Shown: positions 24,196 through 31,620 of the stretch, piece after piece
Layout: every line of letters begins with the position of its first letter
Numbering within the stretch: position 1 is the first letter of the stretch
Assembly (NCBI GenBank): GCA_022843785.1
Contig: JALHMZ010000017.1
Span: 1 to 50,473 of the forward strand
Reading direction: 5' to 3'
DNA: 50,473 nucleotides
Source: Nitrospira sp.
Lineage (GTDB): Bacteria; Nitrospirota; Nitrospiria; Nitrospirales; Nitrospiraceae
Notes under the pieces: model-generated
The model's database searches: none
The model's input: the letters and a program-made list of their open reading frames with translations, nothing else
Told to the model about the DNA's origin: nothing
Made by a program: the position numbers and the translations under genes

Positions 24196-25392
24196 CTACG
24201 GATTCTTCGCACACCGGAACCCGCTGTTGAAGTTCCGAAACGCCGGTGAATCGTAGTCTGTGGTCGATGGTATGTTGAAGTCCCGCCGCGCAGATCGCAG
24301 GTTCTCAGCAGCAAGGTCCCATGAGCCTCCCCGCACGACTTTGTATTTACCACCTTCAGGTCCCTGCGGGTTTTTCGATGGGCTGGTCGCATAATAATCT
24401 GGGTCATACCAGTCGCTCACCCATTCGGAGACATTTCCCGCTAGATCATAGATCCCATAGGGGCTCTTGCCGTCTTTCAATTGCCCCACCGGCAGCAGCG
24501 CATTGTGGTTGTCCCACTTGTCCTTCCCGTAGTTCGCCCGGAGCTGATCGGGTGGATCGTTGCCCCAGGGATATATACGACTGTCCGCCCCCCGTGCCGC
24601 CTTCTCCCATTCAGCTTCTGTCGGCAGCCGCTTGCCGGCCCACTTGCAATAGTTGTTCGCATCCGCCCAATCGACATTGACAACCGGGCGCTTCTGATGA
24701 GGCGGCTCGTCCATCGTCGTCCACTTCGCCGGTGGGAATATACTAGTCGATTCCAGAAACTTCGCATATTGCCCGACCGTTACTTCATAGACATCTATGT
24801 AATAAGCATTGAGAAAGACCTTGTGCTCGGGCTTTTCATGGTCATTACCTTCGTTGCTCCCCATGGTGAAGTCCCCGGCGGGCACGAGCACCATCGGAGC
24901 CACATTCTTGGGCTTGATCTTCTCCGGTTGCTTGTACCCCGTATAATCTTTGTGTTCGGCAGGTTTCCCTCCATGCGAGAAGGTATGCATGAATGCGACA
25001 ACTTGCCAGATCTGCTCTTCTGAGAGGAGCGATTTGTATGGCACCATTGGCGTCTTTCGAATTCCTTCCGCCACACGCCAGAACCAATAGCTGTCTGAGA
25101 AGCGCTTAGTGTTTTTCAAGCTACGAACCCCCTCCCCACTTCTTACTGGTTCACCATCCTCGCCATGGCAACCAGTACAGGAGACAAGCGGGTCGGCTTC
25201 ACCGACATAAATCTTTCTTCCCTCCTCAATGATCTTTGGATCCGTCCACCAGCCGGCTGGCATTTTTTTCTTGGCATAAGCGGCTGGCACTGGATCCAAT
25301 GGCATGAGTTCTGCCGAAGCGGCGATCCCTCCTGAGAAAGTCAGGCCCGATACCAAAACCATGATGCATTGCGCGATCCTCCTGCCACTCAT
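24196..25392 (-). CDS. Monoheme cytochrome c fused to SUMF1 domain
   Basis: 398 aa. Signal peptide (residues 1-27), a class I cytochrome c domain (about 40-145) with heme motif C72-T-G-C75-H76 and a plausible axial methionine in TPMVPYKSLL, a linker rich in lysine and proline, then a full SUMF1 domain (about 165-396; MVLVPAGDFTMGSNEGND, KRLPTEAEWEKAARG, DLAGNVSEWVSDWYD, RGGSWDLAAENLRSARRDFN, GFRCAKN). FGE cysteines are absent. The fusion places an electron carrier next to an oxidase-like fold in the periplasm, suggesting a redox reaction fed by or feeding cytochrome c. AGGAGG precedes the ATG. The upstream gap has ATTGGACA half-sites like the B12-regulator operators. Confidence 0.88.
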   Translation of the reverse strand: MSGRRIAQCIMVLVSGLTFSGGIAASAELMPLDPVPAAYAKKKMPAGWWTDPKIIEEGRKIYVGEADPLVSCTGCHGEDGEPVRSGEGVRSLKNTKRFSDSYWFWRVAEGIRKTPMVPYKSLLSEEQIWQVVAFMHTFSHGGKPAEHKDYTGYKQPEKIKPKNVAPMVLVPAGDFTMGSNEGNDHEKPEHKVFLNAYYIDVYEVTVGQYAKFLESTSIFPPAKWTTMDEPPHQKRPVVNVDWADANNYCKWAGKRLPTEAEWEKAARGADSRIYPWGNDPPDQLRANYGKDKWDNHNALLPVGQLKDGKSPYGIYDLAGNVSEWVSDWYDPDYYATSPSKNPQGPEGGKYKVVRGGSWDLAAENLRSARRDFNIPSTTDYDSPAFRNFNSGFRCAKNP

Positions 25393-25420
25393 GCGCGACC
25401 TCCTATTGCAACCTCAACTT

Positions 25421-25484
25421 ATTGGACATCTCAGTAGTGTTTTACTATCAATTGGACAACATCATGTTGACTTTGGATTAGGAC
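25421..25484. promoter_or_regulatory. ATTGGACA half-sites upstream of cytochrome-SUMF1 gene
   Basis: ATTGGACA occurs at 25421-25428 and 25451-25458, with a degenerate ATTAGGAC at 25477-25484. On the gene's strand these read TGTCCAAT, the core of the operator half-sites before both MerR/B12 genes. Spacing is 30 bp (near three helical turns). No convincing -35/-10 pair is visible, so this is a possible regulator-binding region only. Confidence 0.4.
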
Positions 25485-25501
25485 GGGTCATGAGGGATAG
25501 A

Positions 25502-26119
25502 CTAGTCCTTCTCATCCTTGTCTTCTGTTTCTTTTTGCACTTCTTTCAAGACCATCACACCCTGGACTCGACTCGCATTGAGATCGCTCTCCGGGACCTT
25601 CTTGTGGACCAGATTCTGATGGCAGTCAATGCAGGTGGCGCTCTCGGTTTCCATCTTCTTGTGCGCGGCCTTCGCCGATGCGCCAGGTGGCTTGGTATTC
25701 TTGTGACACTCGCGGCACGTGACGCTGTCCCAGTTTTTCAGAGACATGCGCGCGTAGTGGGCCATGATGGGCCGGCGCTCGTTAAATTTCTCGATCGTTG
25801 AGTAGTCATATTTCATTTCCGCGAGCACCGCCCGCGTTCCGTCATAGATGTGTGTCCAGGCGGCCAGGTGGAAGTTCCCTAAGCCCTGGGGCACGTGGCA
25901 ATCCTTGCAGCCCGGATCAGCCCCTAGCGCACCATAGTGCGAGGACTTTTTTAGCTCCTCATATGGATAGGTCTGGGAGTGGCAGCTCACGCAGAACTCA
26001 GTCCTTGAGAGGGCATGCTCCCCGCCAAAGACCACGGCGATTGCTCCGACCGTAGTAAGGGAGCCAAGAAGCAGGGCACCACCCGACATGCTCAAGTATT
26101 GTCCGAATCTCTCTCTCAC
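25502..26119 (-). CDS. Tetraheme cytochrome c, NapC/NirT/NrfH family
   Basis: About 205 aa. One N-terminal membrane anchor (ALLLGSLTTVGAIAVVFG) and four heme motifs: CVSCH, CKDCH, CRECH and CIDCH, the family's usual count. NapC/NrfH proteins take electrons from membrane quinol and pass them to periplasmic reductases, or in the reverse direction as in the cM552 of ammonia oxidisers. No NrfA or NapA gene is nearby; the downstream cytochrome c-SUMF1 fusion is a candidate partner. GTG at 26119 has AGGA 8 bp upstream and is preferred; the ATG at 26128 has none. The gene is divergent from the second MerR/B12 regulator across the operator array. Confidence 0.85.
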   Translation of the reverse strand: MRERFGQYLSMSGGALLLGSLTTVGAIAVVFGGEHALSRTEFCVSCHSQTYPYEELKKSSHYGALGADPGCKDCHVPQGLGNFHLAAWTHIYDGTRAVLAEMKYDYSTIEKFNERRPIMAHYARMSLKNWDSVTCRECHKNTKPPGASAKAAHKKMETESATCIDCHQNLVHKKVPESDLNASRVQGVMVLKEVQKETEDKDEKD

Positions 26120-26137
26120 GATGACCATCCTGGCACA

Positions 26138-26231
26138 TGTCCAATGTTTGCATCTTTTCTGTCCAATGTATAACGTAATAAGTCCAATGTGTCAATAGTA
26201 TTTTATAATTATATTTGACAAACATTAGACA
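26138..26231. promoter_or_regulatory. Multi-site operator for second MerR/B12 regulator
   Basis: Direct half-sites TGTCCAATGT (26138-26147), TGTCCAATGT (26160-26169) and AGTCCAATGT (26181-26190), spaced 22 and 21 bp, then an inverted ACATTAGACA (26222-26231) within the regulator's promoter spacer. Order, spacing and orientation equal those at 22177-22269, though the sequence between sites has diverged. Reads in both directions: towards the NapC-like gene and towards the regulator. Confidence 0.72.
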
Positions 26232-26243
26232 TTTCGATACAAT
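26215..26243 (+). promoter_or_regulatory. Promoter of second MerR/B12 regulator
   Basis: TTGACA (26215-26220), 17-bp spacer holding the inverted half-site, TACAAT (26238-26243). The expected transcription start is at about 26250, at or just before the start codon (ATG at 26250 or 26256), so the mRNA is leaderless or nearly so; no ribosome site is present. Confidence 0.68.
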
Positions 26244-26255
26244 GCCATTATGTTC

Positions 26256-27176
26256 ATGAATAAACATAGAATTCATAGAGTTGCGAAATTAACCGGCCTG
26301 TCGAAGGACGTGATTCGTGTGTGGGAGAGGCGGTATGGGCTTGTCATGCCTTCGAGAAGTTCGAATCGCTATCGTGAATACAGTGATGAAGATGTTGCCC
26401 TCCTTCGTTTTGTAAAGGGTCAGATGGAGCAAGGAGCAACAATTGGCGGGCTCGCTTCGGAGGGGCGCGATGCACTCATAGCACGCATGCGTCTCGCCAC
26501 TCCATTTCTCGCAGAGGAACAGAAGCCGCATGAGCATCTATTAGATGAGTTGATAGGATTGCTTGCCCCAATCGATAAGGCTGGGTTCGAGCGAAAGCTC
26601 AACGGTGCCGTAGCCGTCATTCCATTTGAAGAGGCGGTCCAGCGGATTTTACTTCCATTACAACGGCGTATCGGAGAACTGTGGCACGAAGGTCGTCTTG
26701 GGACAGCGATCGAGCATTACGTGACGAAGCTCATCCAGCAGAAGTTGTTTTCTGTGATGAATCAGCTTCCAGTGAATGAGTTCGGTCCGCGTGTCTTGAT
26801 CGCCTGTCCGGAAGGCGAAACGCATGAAATCGGGGCCCAAGCCGTCGCGTATATCGCAGCGACGAGAGGTTGTCAGGTGTATTACCTTGGCCCTAATCTT
26901 CCGATGTCAGACCTCTTAGCCTTCTGCGAGAAGATCAGCCCTGACCTCGTGCTTCTCTCCCTCACGGAAGCAAAGTCTGAGGACGCCATGCTCCAGCAAC
27001 TCAAGGAACTTAAACAGCTGGCCACTCAATGGCCTCTTGCCGTGGGTGGCCAGGGTGCTCGCGCTTTCGGAGATCTTCTCCGAGATACCAAGATCGAACT
27101 GCTCGATGATCTTCCCGCGTTGCACAGCCGCCTGTCGATTCTCGTCTCGCCCCGCATCAGTACGGCGCGGGGGTAA
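26256..27176 (+). CDS. MerR-family AdoB12-binding photoreceptor regulator (CarH/LitR-type), copy 2
   Basis: 306 aa. MerR winged helix (HRIHRVAKLTGLSKDVIRVW), helical bundle with W143, E153 and H154 in the W-x9-E-H light-sensing motif, and a B12-binding domain with the canonical E188-x-H190-x-x-G193 (GETHEIG), S in LLSLT and GGQG. It aligns with copy 1 without gaps in the first 190 residues, so the pair arose by duplication. Copy 2 keeps the complete B12 loop, so it is the safer photoreceptor. Another in-frame ATG at 26250 exists. A strong terminator follows at 27313. Probable targets: its own gene, the divergent NapC-like gene and the other operator-bearing promoters. Confidence 0.93.
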   Translation: MNKHRIHRVAKLTGLSKDVIRVWERRYGLVMPSRSSNRYREYSDEDVALLRFVKGQMEQGATIGGLASEGRDALIARMRLATPFLAEEQKPHEHLLDELIGLLAPIDKAGFERKLNGAVAVIPFEEAVQRILLPLQRRIGELWHEGRLGTAIEHYVTKLIQQKLFSVMNQLPVNEFGPRVLIACPEGETHEIGAQAVAYIAATRGCQVYYLGPNLPMSDLLAFCEKISPDLVLLSLTEAKSEDAMLQQLKELKQLATQWPLAVGGQGARAFGDLLRDTKIELLDDLPALHSRLSILVSPRISTARG

Positions 27177-27312
27177 TGGACTGCACATTCTCGAGAACTC
27201 GGCGTCGAGTGCTTATCAAAGGAGCCCGAACGCCAAGTCCGAGTATGAACGAACGGGGGACATTCTGACTCTGATAAGCTGGGGTCGGGTACGATAGGAA
27301 TGTGAGAAAAGG
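27177..27312. other. 3' region of the regulator transcript, no gene seen
   Basis: This stretch between the regulator stop and the terminator contains no convincing gene on either strand. The whole gap from 27177 to 27525 holds only the terminator and the downstream flank of oxyR. Confidence 0.5.
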
Positions 27313-27352
27313 GAGGGGCTGCGCCATGACAAGCGCAGCCCCTCTTTTCTTT
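27313..27352 (+). terminator. Rho-independent terminator after regulator copy 2
   Basis: Perfect 12-bp stem GAGGGGCTGCGC/GCGCAGCCCCTC (27313-27324 with 27333-27344), 8-nt loop, followed by TTTTCTTT. AAAA precedes the stem on the other side, so it can also terminate the oxyR transcript coming from the opposite strand. Confidence 0.85.
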
Positions 27353-27525
27353 AGTGTCCTTGCGATTATGCAAACGTAACCTGCTCCCGGTAGTTGTACC
27401 ACCATGAATGAGGATTACGCACAGCGTGATGCAATCGCTTCTGCTACTGGCGGACAAGAGTTCATACAGAGGTGGACTTTGGAACAGGGGTAGCTAGATG
27501 ACGATCCGCGCCGTGCCGCAGTAGT

Positions 27526-28434
27526 TCATTTTGCGACCATTGTGAGGCCTGGGATGTTCAACGCATGGACTGCCTGTCGAATGACGTCGATGACGCGGGG
27601 CCGCGTGAAGCCGCGCCGCCAGGCGAGACCGATTCGACGGCCGGGCACCGGTTTCGCCAGGCTGATGGCGACCAGCCGTGTGCTCTCGTATTTAGGCGTG
27701 AGGGCGCTGGAGGGTAAGACGGTGATGCCCAACCCCGATGCAACCATCTGTCGGATCGTCTCCAGGGAATTACCCTGCCAGACTTCGGCGTCCGACCGAC
27801 TGAGTTCCGGGCACGCGTCCAAGACTTGCTGTCGAAAACAGTGGCCGGCATGTGGCAGGAGTACCTTCTCGGAGCTTAGCAAGCGAGAGTCGATCAGTTT
27901 CTTTTTCTGCCAGGGATGCCCGGTTGGAACCAGAACTTTGAACGGTTCGTCGTACAGGGCTTGGGTCACGATGGCCGGTTCGTCGAAGGGCAGCGCGATC
28001 ATGATCACATCCAACTTTCCGCTCTTCAGCATGCCGGCCAGATTGAGTGTCAGATTTTCTTCCAGCTCGAGTGGCATTTTAGGGGCGCGAATGCTCAACT
28101 GCTGAACCAGATCCGGCAAGACATAGGGCCCGACAGTCGCAATGACCCCAAGCCGCAAGGGTCCATTCAAATGATCTTTGCCTTGAGCCGCGATGATTTT
28201 GATCTGTTCGGCTTCTTCCAGTACGCGTTGAGCCTGATGGACGATCTGCTCCCCGATCGTTGTGAGTTCGATTCGGCTTTGGCGACGATCGAAAATCGTC
28301 GAGCCCAATTCTTCCTCCAGCTTCTTGATCGCAAGACTCAGAGCCGGTTGTGTGACAAAGACTCGCTCAGCCGCACGACCGAAATGACGCTCTTGAGCCA
28401 CCGCGACGATATATTGCAGCTCTGTCAGAGTCAT
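27526..28434 (-). CDS. oxyR: OxyR, hydrogen-peroxide-sensing LysR-type regulator
   Basis: 302 aa from the ATG at 28434 (GAGGGGGG upstream). LysR helix-turn-helix at the N-terminus (MTLTELQYIVAVAQERHFGR). The regulatory domain carries HAGHCFRQQVLDACPE, in which the cysteines fall at C199 and C208, the same numbers as the redox pair of E. coli OxyR. Peroxide would form the disulfide and switch the protein to activator. It is divergent from a small secreted protein gene and a di-heme peroxidase, the likely targets; a dyad at 28452-28466 fits an OxyR half-operator. Longer start codons upstream lie inside this operator and are unlikely. Confidence 0.93.
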   Translation of the reverse strand: MTLTELQYIVAVAQERHFGRAAERVFVTQPALSLAIKKLEEELGSTIFDRRQSRIELTTIGEQIVHQAQRVLEEAEQIKIIAAQGKDHLNGPLRLGVIATVGPYVLPDLVQQLSIRAPKMPLELEENLTLNLAGMLKSGKLDVIMIALPFDEPAIVTQALYDEPFKVLVPTGHPWQKKKLIDSRLLSSEKVLLPHAGHCFRQQVLDACPELSRSDAEVWQGNSLETIRQMVASGLGITVLPSSALTPKYESTRLVAISLAKPVPGRRIGLAWRRGFTRPRVIDVIRQAVHALNIPGLTMVAK

Positions 28435-28451
28435 GTCCCCCCTCTTAATCA

Positions 28452-28466
28452 ATAAGATATTCTTAT
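28452..28466. promoter_or_regulatory. OxyR-like operator dyad
   Basis: ATAAGATATTCTTAT is a perfect inverted repeat around a 3-nt centre and fits ATAA-N7-TTAT, close to the OxyR half-operator ATAG-N7-CTAT. Further CTAT elements follow at 28469, 28474 and 28481. It lies 17 bp from the oxyR start, between oxyR and the divergent secreted-protein gene. An ATTGGAC motif at 28486-28492 is shared with 25451. Confidence 0.55.
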
Positions 28467-28573
28467 CGCTATGCTATGTACTATCAATTGGACTAATTAT
28501 CAAGGGGTGGGTACCTTTGCATTTGAGCGCGCGGGATCATCTGCGGCGCATAGCAAACCATGGGGAGGATGTC

Positions 28574-28813
28574 ATGAGAGGGAAGAGCATGTTGGCAGTT
28601 GCATTTTTGGTAGTGATGGCCGTCACCGGAGTTGTGAGCGCATCCGACAGTTTTGCCGGTGCGAGTCGTGTGGACGTTATCGGGGATCTTCGAGAAACCC
28701 TCGCGCAATCAGACAGCATGAAAGCTCAGGGGGAGAGGGTGAGGGTGGATGTGATTGAGAATATCGGGTCTGAAGGCGCGGTATATCCCTACACCAAGCC
28801 GATGAGTCGCTGA
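28574..28813 (+). CDS. Small secreted protein divergent from oxyR
   Basis: 79 aa. GGGGAGGATGTC before the ATG at 28574. Signal peptide (hydrophobic residues 6-24, ending VVSASD), then a short polar chain with two similar segments, SRVDVIGDLRE and VRVDVIENIGSEG. No known family. Between it and the peroxidase gene is a 280-bp gap with a GAGGAGGG/CCCTCCTC hairpin at 28836-28859, so it may be transcribed alone. Position suggests OxyR control. Confidence 0.6.
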   Translation: MRGKSMLAVAFLVVMAVTGVVSASDSFAGASRVDVIGDLRETLAQSDSMKAQGERVRVDVIENIGSEGAVYPYTKPMSR

Positions 28814-29093
28814 GGATCTGATGGGACTCCGGACCGAGGAGGGGATCCTGGCCCTCCTCTCGTTCGACTCTGAAAGGCAGTACCGTAATCGTTTCGTGAT
28901 AGCAAGTTGATTGAGTCGGCAACGTGAGTCATGATATGAGAAGCATGGATGGCTCGGTGTCCGCATGAGTAGTGGGCTTCAGCGCAGAGTGCGTGGGGTG
29001 TTGTCAAAAACGGTGAGTGAGCCAAGATGAAGCGGTGAGTGTAAGGCGGCGGTCAAGAAATCACATCCACTAGTAGGTAGAAAGGAGCCTGCG

Positions 29094-30155
29094 ATGAGAC
29101 GACACGGGAGGTTTGGGAGGTTGGGACGGATCGGGCTGATGGGGCTGGGGGTTGCGGTGGCCCTGCCGCTGCTTTCGGTCGGCGAGACGCGAGGGGAAGA
29201 GTATAAGCTCAAGATCCCGTTCGGTCTCGAAGAGACTGCTGTTGTGATCCCAGCCGACAATCCTTTGACGAAGGAAAAGGTCGAGTTAGGCCGGCTGCTG
29301 TTTTTTGATAAGCGGCTGTCGCAGGACAACACGATAGCCTGTGCGAATTGTCATATGGCCAAATTCGCGTTCACGGATGGCAAGCCGGTCTCTGCCGGCA
29401 TCCGAGGCCAGAAGGGTGGTCGCAGTGCGCCGGCATCGTTCAATCGGGTGTTCAGCAGCGTTCAGTTTTGGGACGGCCGGGCTCCGACATTGGAAGCACA
29501 ATCGGTTGGTCCGTTTACCAATCCGATCGAGCACGGTTTTGCCAACTATGATGTCATGAACGCGAAGATGATGAAAATCCCAGGGTATCGGAAGCTCTTC
29601 AAGCAAGTCTTCGGCGACGACACCATTACGACAGAGCGGGTGGGCATGGCCATTGCCAGCTTCCAGCGCACCGTTCTGTCCGGGAACAGCCCGGCGGACC
29701 GGTTCGATCAGGGTGGACAATCAGGGGCCATTCCAGAAGCAGCTCAGAGGGGCCTCGTCCTTTTCCGTGAGAAGGCGCGGTGCACCAAGTGCCACTCCGG
29801 GTTCAATTTCACCGACGAAAAATTTCATAACCTCGGTATCGGTTGGGATGACAACAAGGTCGATCTTGGTCGCTACATGGTAACCAGCAATGCGGAAGAG
29901 ATCGGTGCCTTTAAGACCCCGACCTTACGCGAGATCGCTCGAAGCGCGCCGTATATGCATGATGGACGCTTCAAGACTCTTGAAGAAGTCGTGAATTTCT
30001 ACAATAAGGGTGGTGTCAAGAACCCTCATCAGGACAATCTCATCATTCCGCTCGACCTGACGGACCAGGAAAAGCGCGATTTGGTGGAATTTCTCCACAC
30101 GCTCAACGGCGAGGGATGGCAGCACGTCTCAGCGCCCAAGTCGTTCCCGAAGTAA
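29094..30155 (+). CDS. Di-heme cytochrome c peroxidase (CcpA/MauG family)
   Basis: 353 aa. Signal peptide (residues 1-35), first heme motif C83-A-N-C86-H87 in the low-potential domain, second C230-T-K-C233-H234. Typical motifs LGRLLFFDKRLS, RSAPASFNRVF, WDGRAPTLEAQ and PTLREIARSAPYMHDGRF are present. The enzyme reduces hydrogen peroxide to water in the periplasm with electrons from cytochrome c. AAGGAG precedes the ATG. Beside oxyR and with its own terminator, it fits a peroxide-defence role. MauG-type cofactor synthesis is an alternative, but no methylamine dehydrogenase genes are near, apart from a lone MauE-like gene. Confidence 0.93.
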   Translation: MRRHGRFGRLGRIGLMGLGVAVALPLLSVGETRGEEYKLKIPFGLEETAVVIPADNPLTKEKVELGRLLFFDKRLSQDNTIACANCHMAKFAFTDGKPVSAGIRGQKGGRSAPASFNRVFSSVQFWDGRAPTLEAQSVGPFTNPIEHGFANYDVMNAKMMKIPGYRKLFKQVFGDDTITTERVGMAIASFQRTVLSGNSPADRFDQGGQSGAIPEAAQRGLVLFREKARCTKCHSGFNFTDEKFHNLGIGWDDNKVDLGRYMVTSNAEEIGAFKTPTLREIARSAPYMHDGRFKTLEEVVNFYNKGGVKNPHQDNLIIPLDLTDQEKRDLVEFLHTLNGEGWQHVSAPKSFPK

Positions 30156-30184
30156 GCGGACAGGGTTCTCACGCACGATCCGCA

Positions 30185-30228
30185 AAGAAGGGCTCCTTCG
30201 ACCGTCGGTCGAGGGGGCCCTTCTTCTT
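30185..30228 (+). terminator. Long-stem terminator after di-heme peroxidase
   Basis: A continuous 19-bp stem (30185-30203 with 30207-30225, two G-T pairs) closed by a 3-nt loop, ending in TTCTTCTT. It lies 29 bp after the stop codon. It would end the peroxidase transcript. Confidence 0.8.
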
Positions 30229-30529
30229 GAGGGAGTCGAGGGTTACGGAACTGTCAATGTTGCCCCAGCCTGCTTGCATGATGTCATTGCTCGTACGGTG
30301 AATCTCAAGTGCCGATAACCGCCAAACCATCCGATGATCGGACGTGATACGCAGTTTACGCTCCACCGGACTCGCTCTCCGCGCAACTTCGCTCACACAA
30401 TGTGCAGATCGTGCTTCCAGGGTCTCTGTGAAGCCGCAGAACAAGGGCTGGATTTGTCTATCTGGTTTTCGGTACCTTGAGAGGCGTATAGCCCTCTTCA
30501 ATGGCGGTTATCGTAGGAGTTGATCCGGT
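30229..30529. other. Intergenic, no gene seen
   Basis: About 300 bp between the terminator and the next SUMF1 gene. A minus-strand open frame crosses it but reads through the terminator stem and has no protein-like features. It presumably carries the SUMF1 promoter. Confidence 0.4.
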
Positions 30530-31540
30530 ATGGGTGTGGATGCTCGGCTCATGATCTGTGTTGCGGTCGCCAGTGTGTCTCTTGGAGCAGCTGTTGTTTC
30601 TCCACCTGTTGCCTTGGCAGGTGAGAGCCGCCTGGCCAGACATGAGCCTGTACCAGCCGCCTCGACGAGACTGGCCAAGTCCAATCTGTTCGCCGCTCCA
30701 CATAAAACGAATGCAGCACATGGCTTTGATGGTGAGTCTAGATCCGGCAGCAAGGTCAAGTCAGCGGCCAACGGCGGTGTGTCCCATCATCCAGGCCCAT
30801 CGTCGCACGTTCATCAGGAAATGATCGGAAAGGACGGCGCTCCGATGGTATTGGTGCCTGCGGGCGAATTCGCCATGGGAAGCGACAAGGGCGATGAAGA
30901 TGAATTCCCTGTCCATCGTGTCAATCTGAATGCGTTCTACATCGATAAATTCGAAGTGACCAATGGACGGTTTGCCAAGTTCGTCGATGCGATTCAAAGC
31001 GAACCTCCTTGGGGTTTCGCGGACAAGGATATGCCTGTGATCTATGCTGATCGGCCGGTACGCTGGGTCAGTTGGATGGATGCGATGGGCTATTGTCTGT
31101 GGGCCGGGAAGCGGCTTCCGACGGAGGCAGAATGGGAAAAGGCGGCGCGCGGGACCGATGGACGGATCTATCCGTGGGGAAATGATCAGCCGACTCCGGT
31201 TCATGCAGTGTATGGCTTGAAGGAAGGGGGAGAAGAGACAATCTCAGAAATCGGCGCGCGAGACAAAGGACGGAGCCCTTACGGAGCGCACGATTTGGCC
31301 GGCAATCTGTATGAATGGGTTATGGATTGGTATGCCGAAGACTATTACATGAACTTTGCGGCGAATCCGGCGGTCAATCCGCGCGGTCCTACCGAGGGCG
31401 CGGCCAAGGTGCAACGCGGCGGATCGTATATCAACAGTCCGTATCGGCTGCGGTCCTCTTTTCGCACAAAAGGCGAGCCGGCCGAGCAGGACCCGAATGT
31501 TGGCTTCCGTTGCGCGCAAGATGTGCCCAAGCCGCATTAG
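30530..31540 (+). CDS. SUMF1-domain protein, exported
   Basis: 336 aa. AGGAG lies upstream of the ATG. Signal peptide (ending VALAGE), a linker of about 65 residues rich in serine, lysine and histidine, then the SUMF1 fold: MVLVPAGEFAMGSDKGDEDE, NAFYIDKFEVTNGRFAKFV, KRLPTEAEWEKAARGTDG, DLAGNLYEWVMDWYAEDYY, RGGSYINSPYRLRSSFR and VGFRCAQD. FGE catalytic cysteines absent. Fifth SUMF1 protein here and the only one on the plus strand. The PPK2 gene follows 80 bp later. Confidence 0.88.
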   Translation: MGVDARLMICVAVASVSLGAAVVSPPVALAGESRLARHEPVPAASTRLAKSNLFAAPHKTNAAHGFDGESRSGSKVKSAANGGVSHHPGPSSHVHQEMIGKDGAPMVLVPAGEFAMGSDKGDEDEFPVHRVNLNAFYIDKFEVTNGRFAKFVDAIQSEPPWGFADKDMPVIYADRPVRWVSWMDAMGYCLWAGKRLPTEAEWEKAARGTDGRIYPWGNDQPTPVHAVYGLKEGGEETISEIGARDKGRSPYGAHDLAGNLYEWVMDWYAEDYYMNFAANPAVNPRGPTEGAAKVQRGGSYINSPYRLRSSFRTKGEPAEQDPNVGFRCAQDVPKPH

Positions 31541-31620
31541 CTCGCATCTGTTGCCATCTTGTTCATCGGCGGCCGACGGAGTTGGATACTGTCATGATCC
31601 AGCGTAGGAGAGGACAGACA

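Noticed and set aside
22157..26255. Cobalamin riboswitch controlling the B12-related genes
   Set aside because: The leaders are too short, and no B12-box-like conserved segment was found. Control appears to be at the promoter level.
30169..30501. 110-codon minus-strand frame
   Set aside because: It crosses the peroxidase terminator stem and has a random-looking composition.
16750..31540. SUMF1 proteins as true formylglycine-generating enzymes or sulfatase activators
   Set aside because: The catalytic cysteines are absent and no sulfatase gene is in the window.
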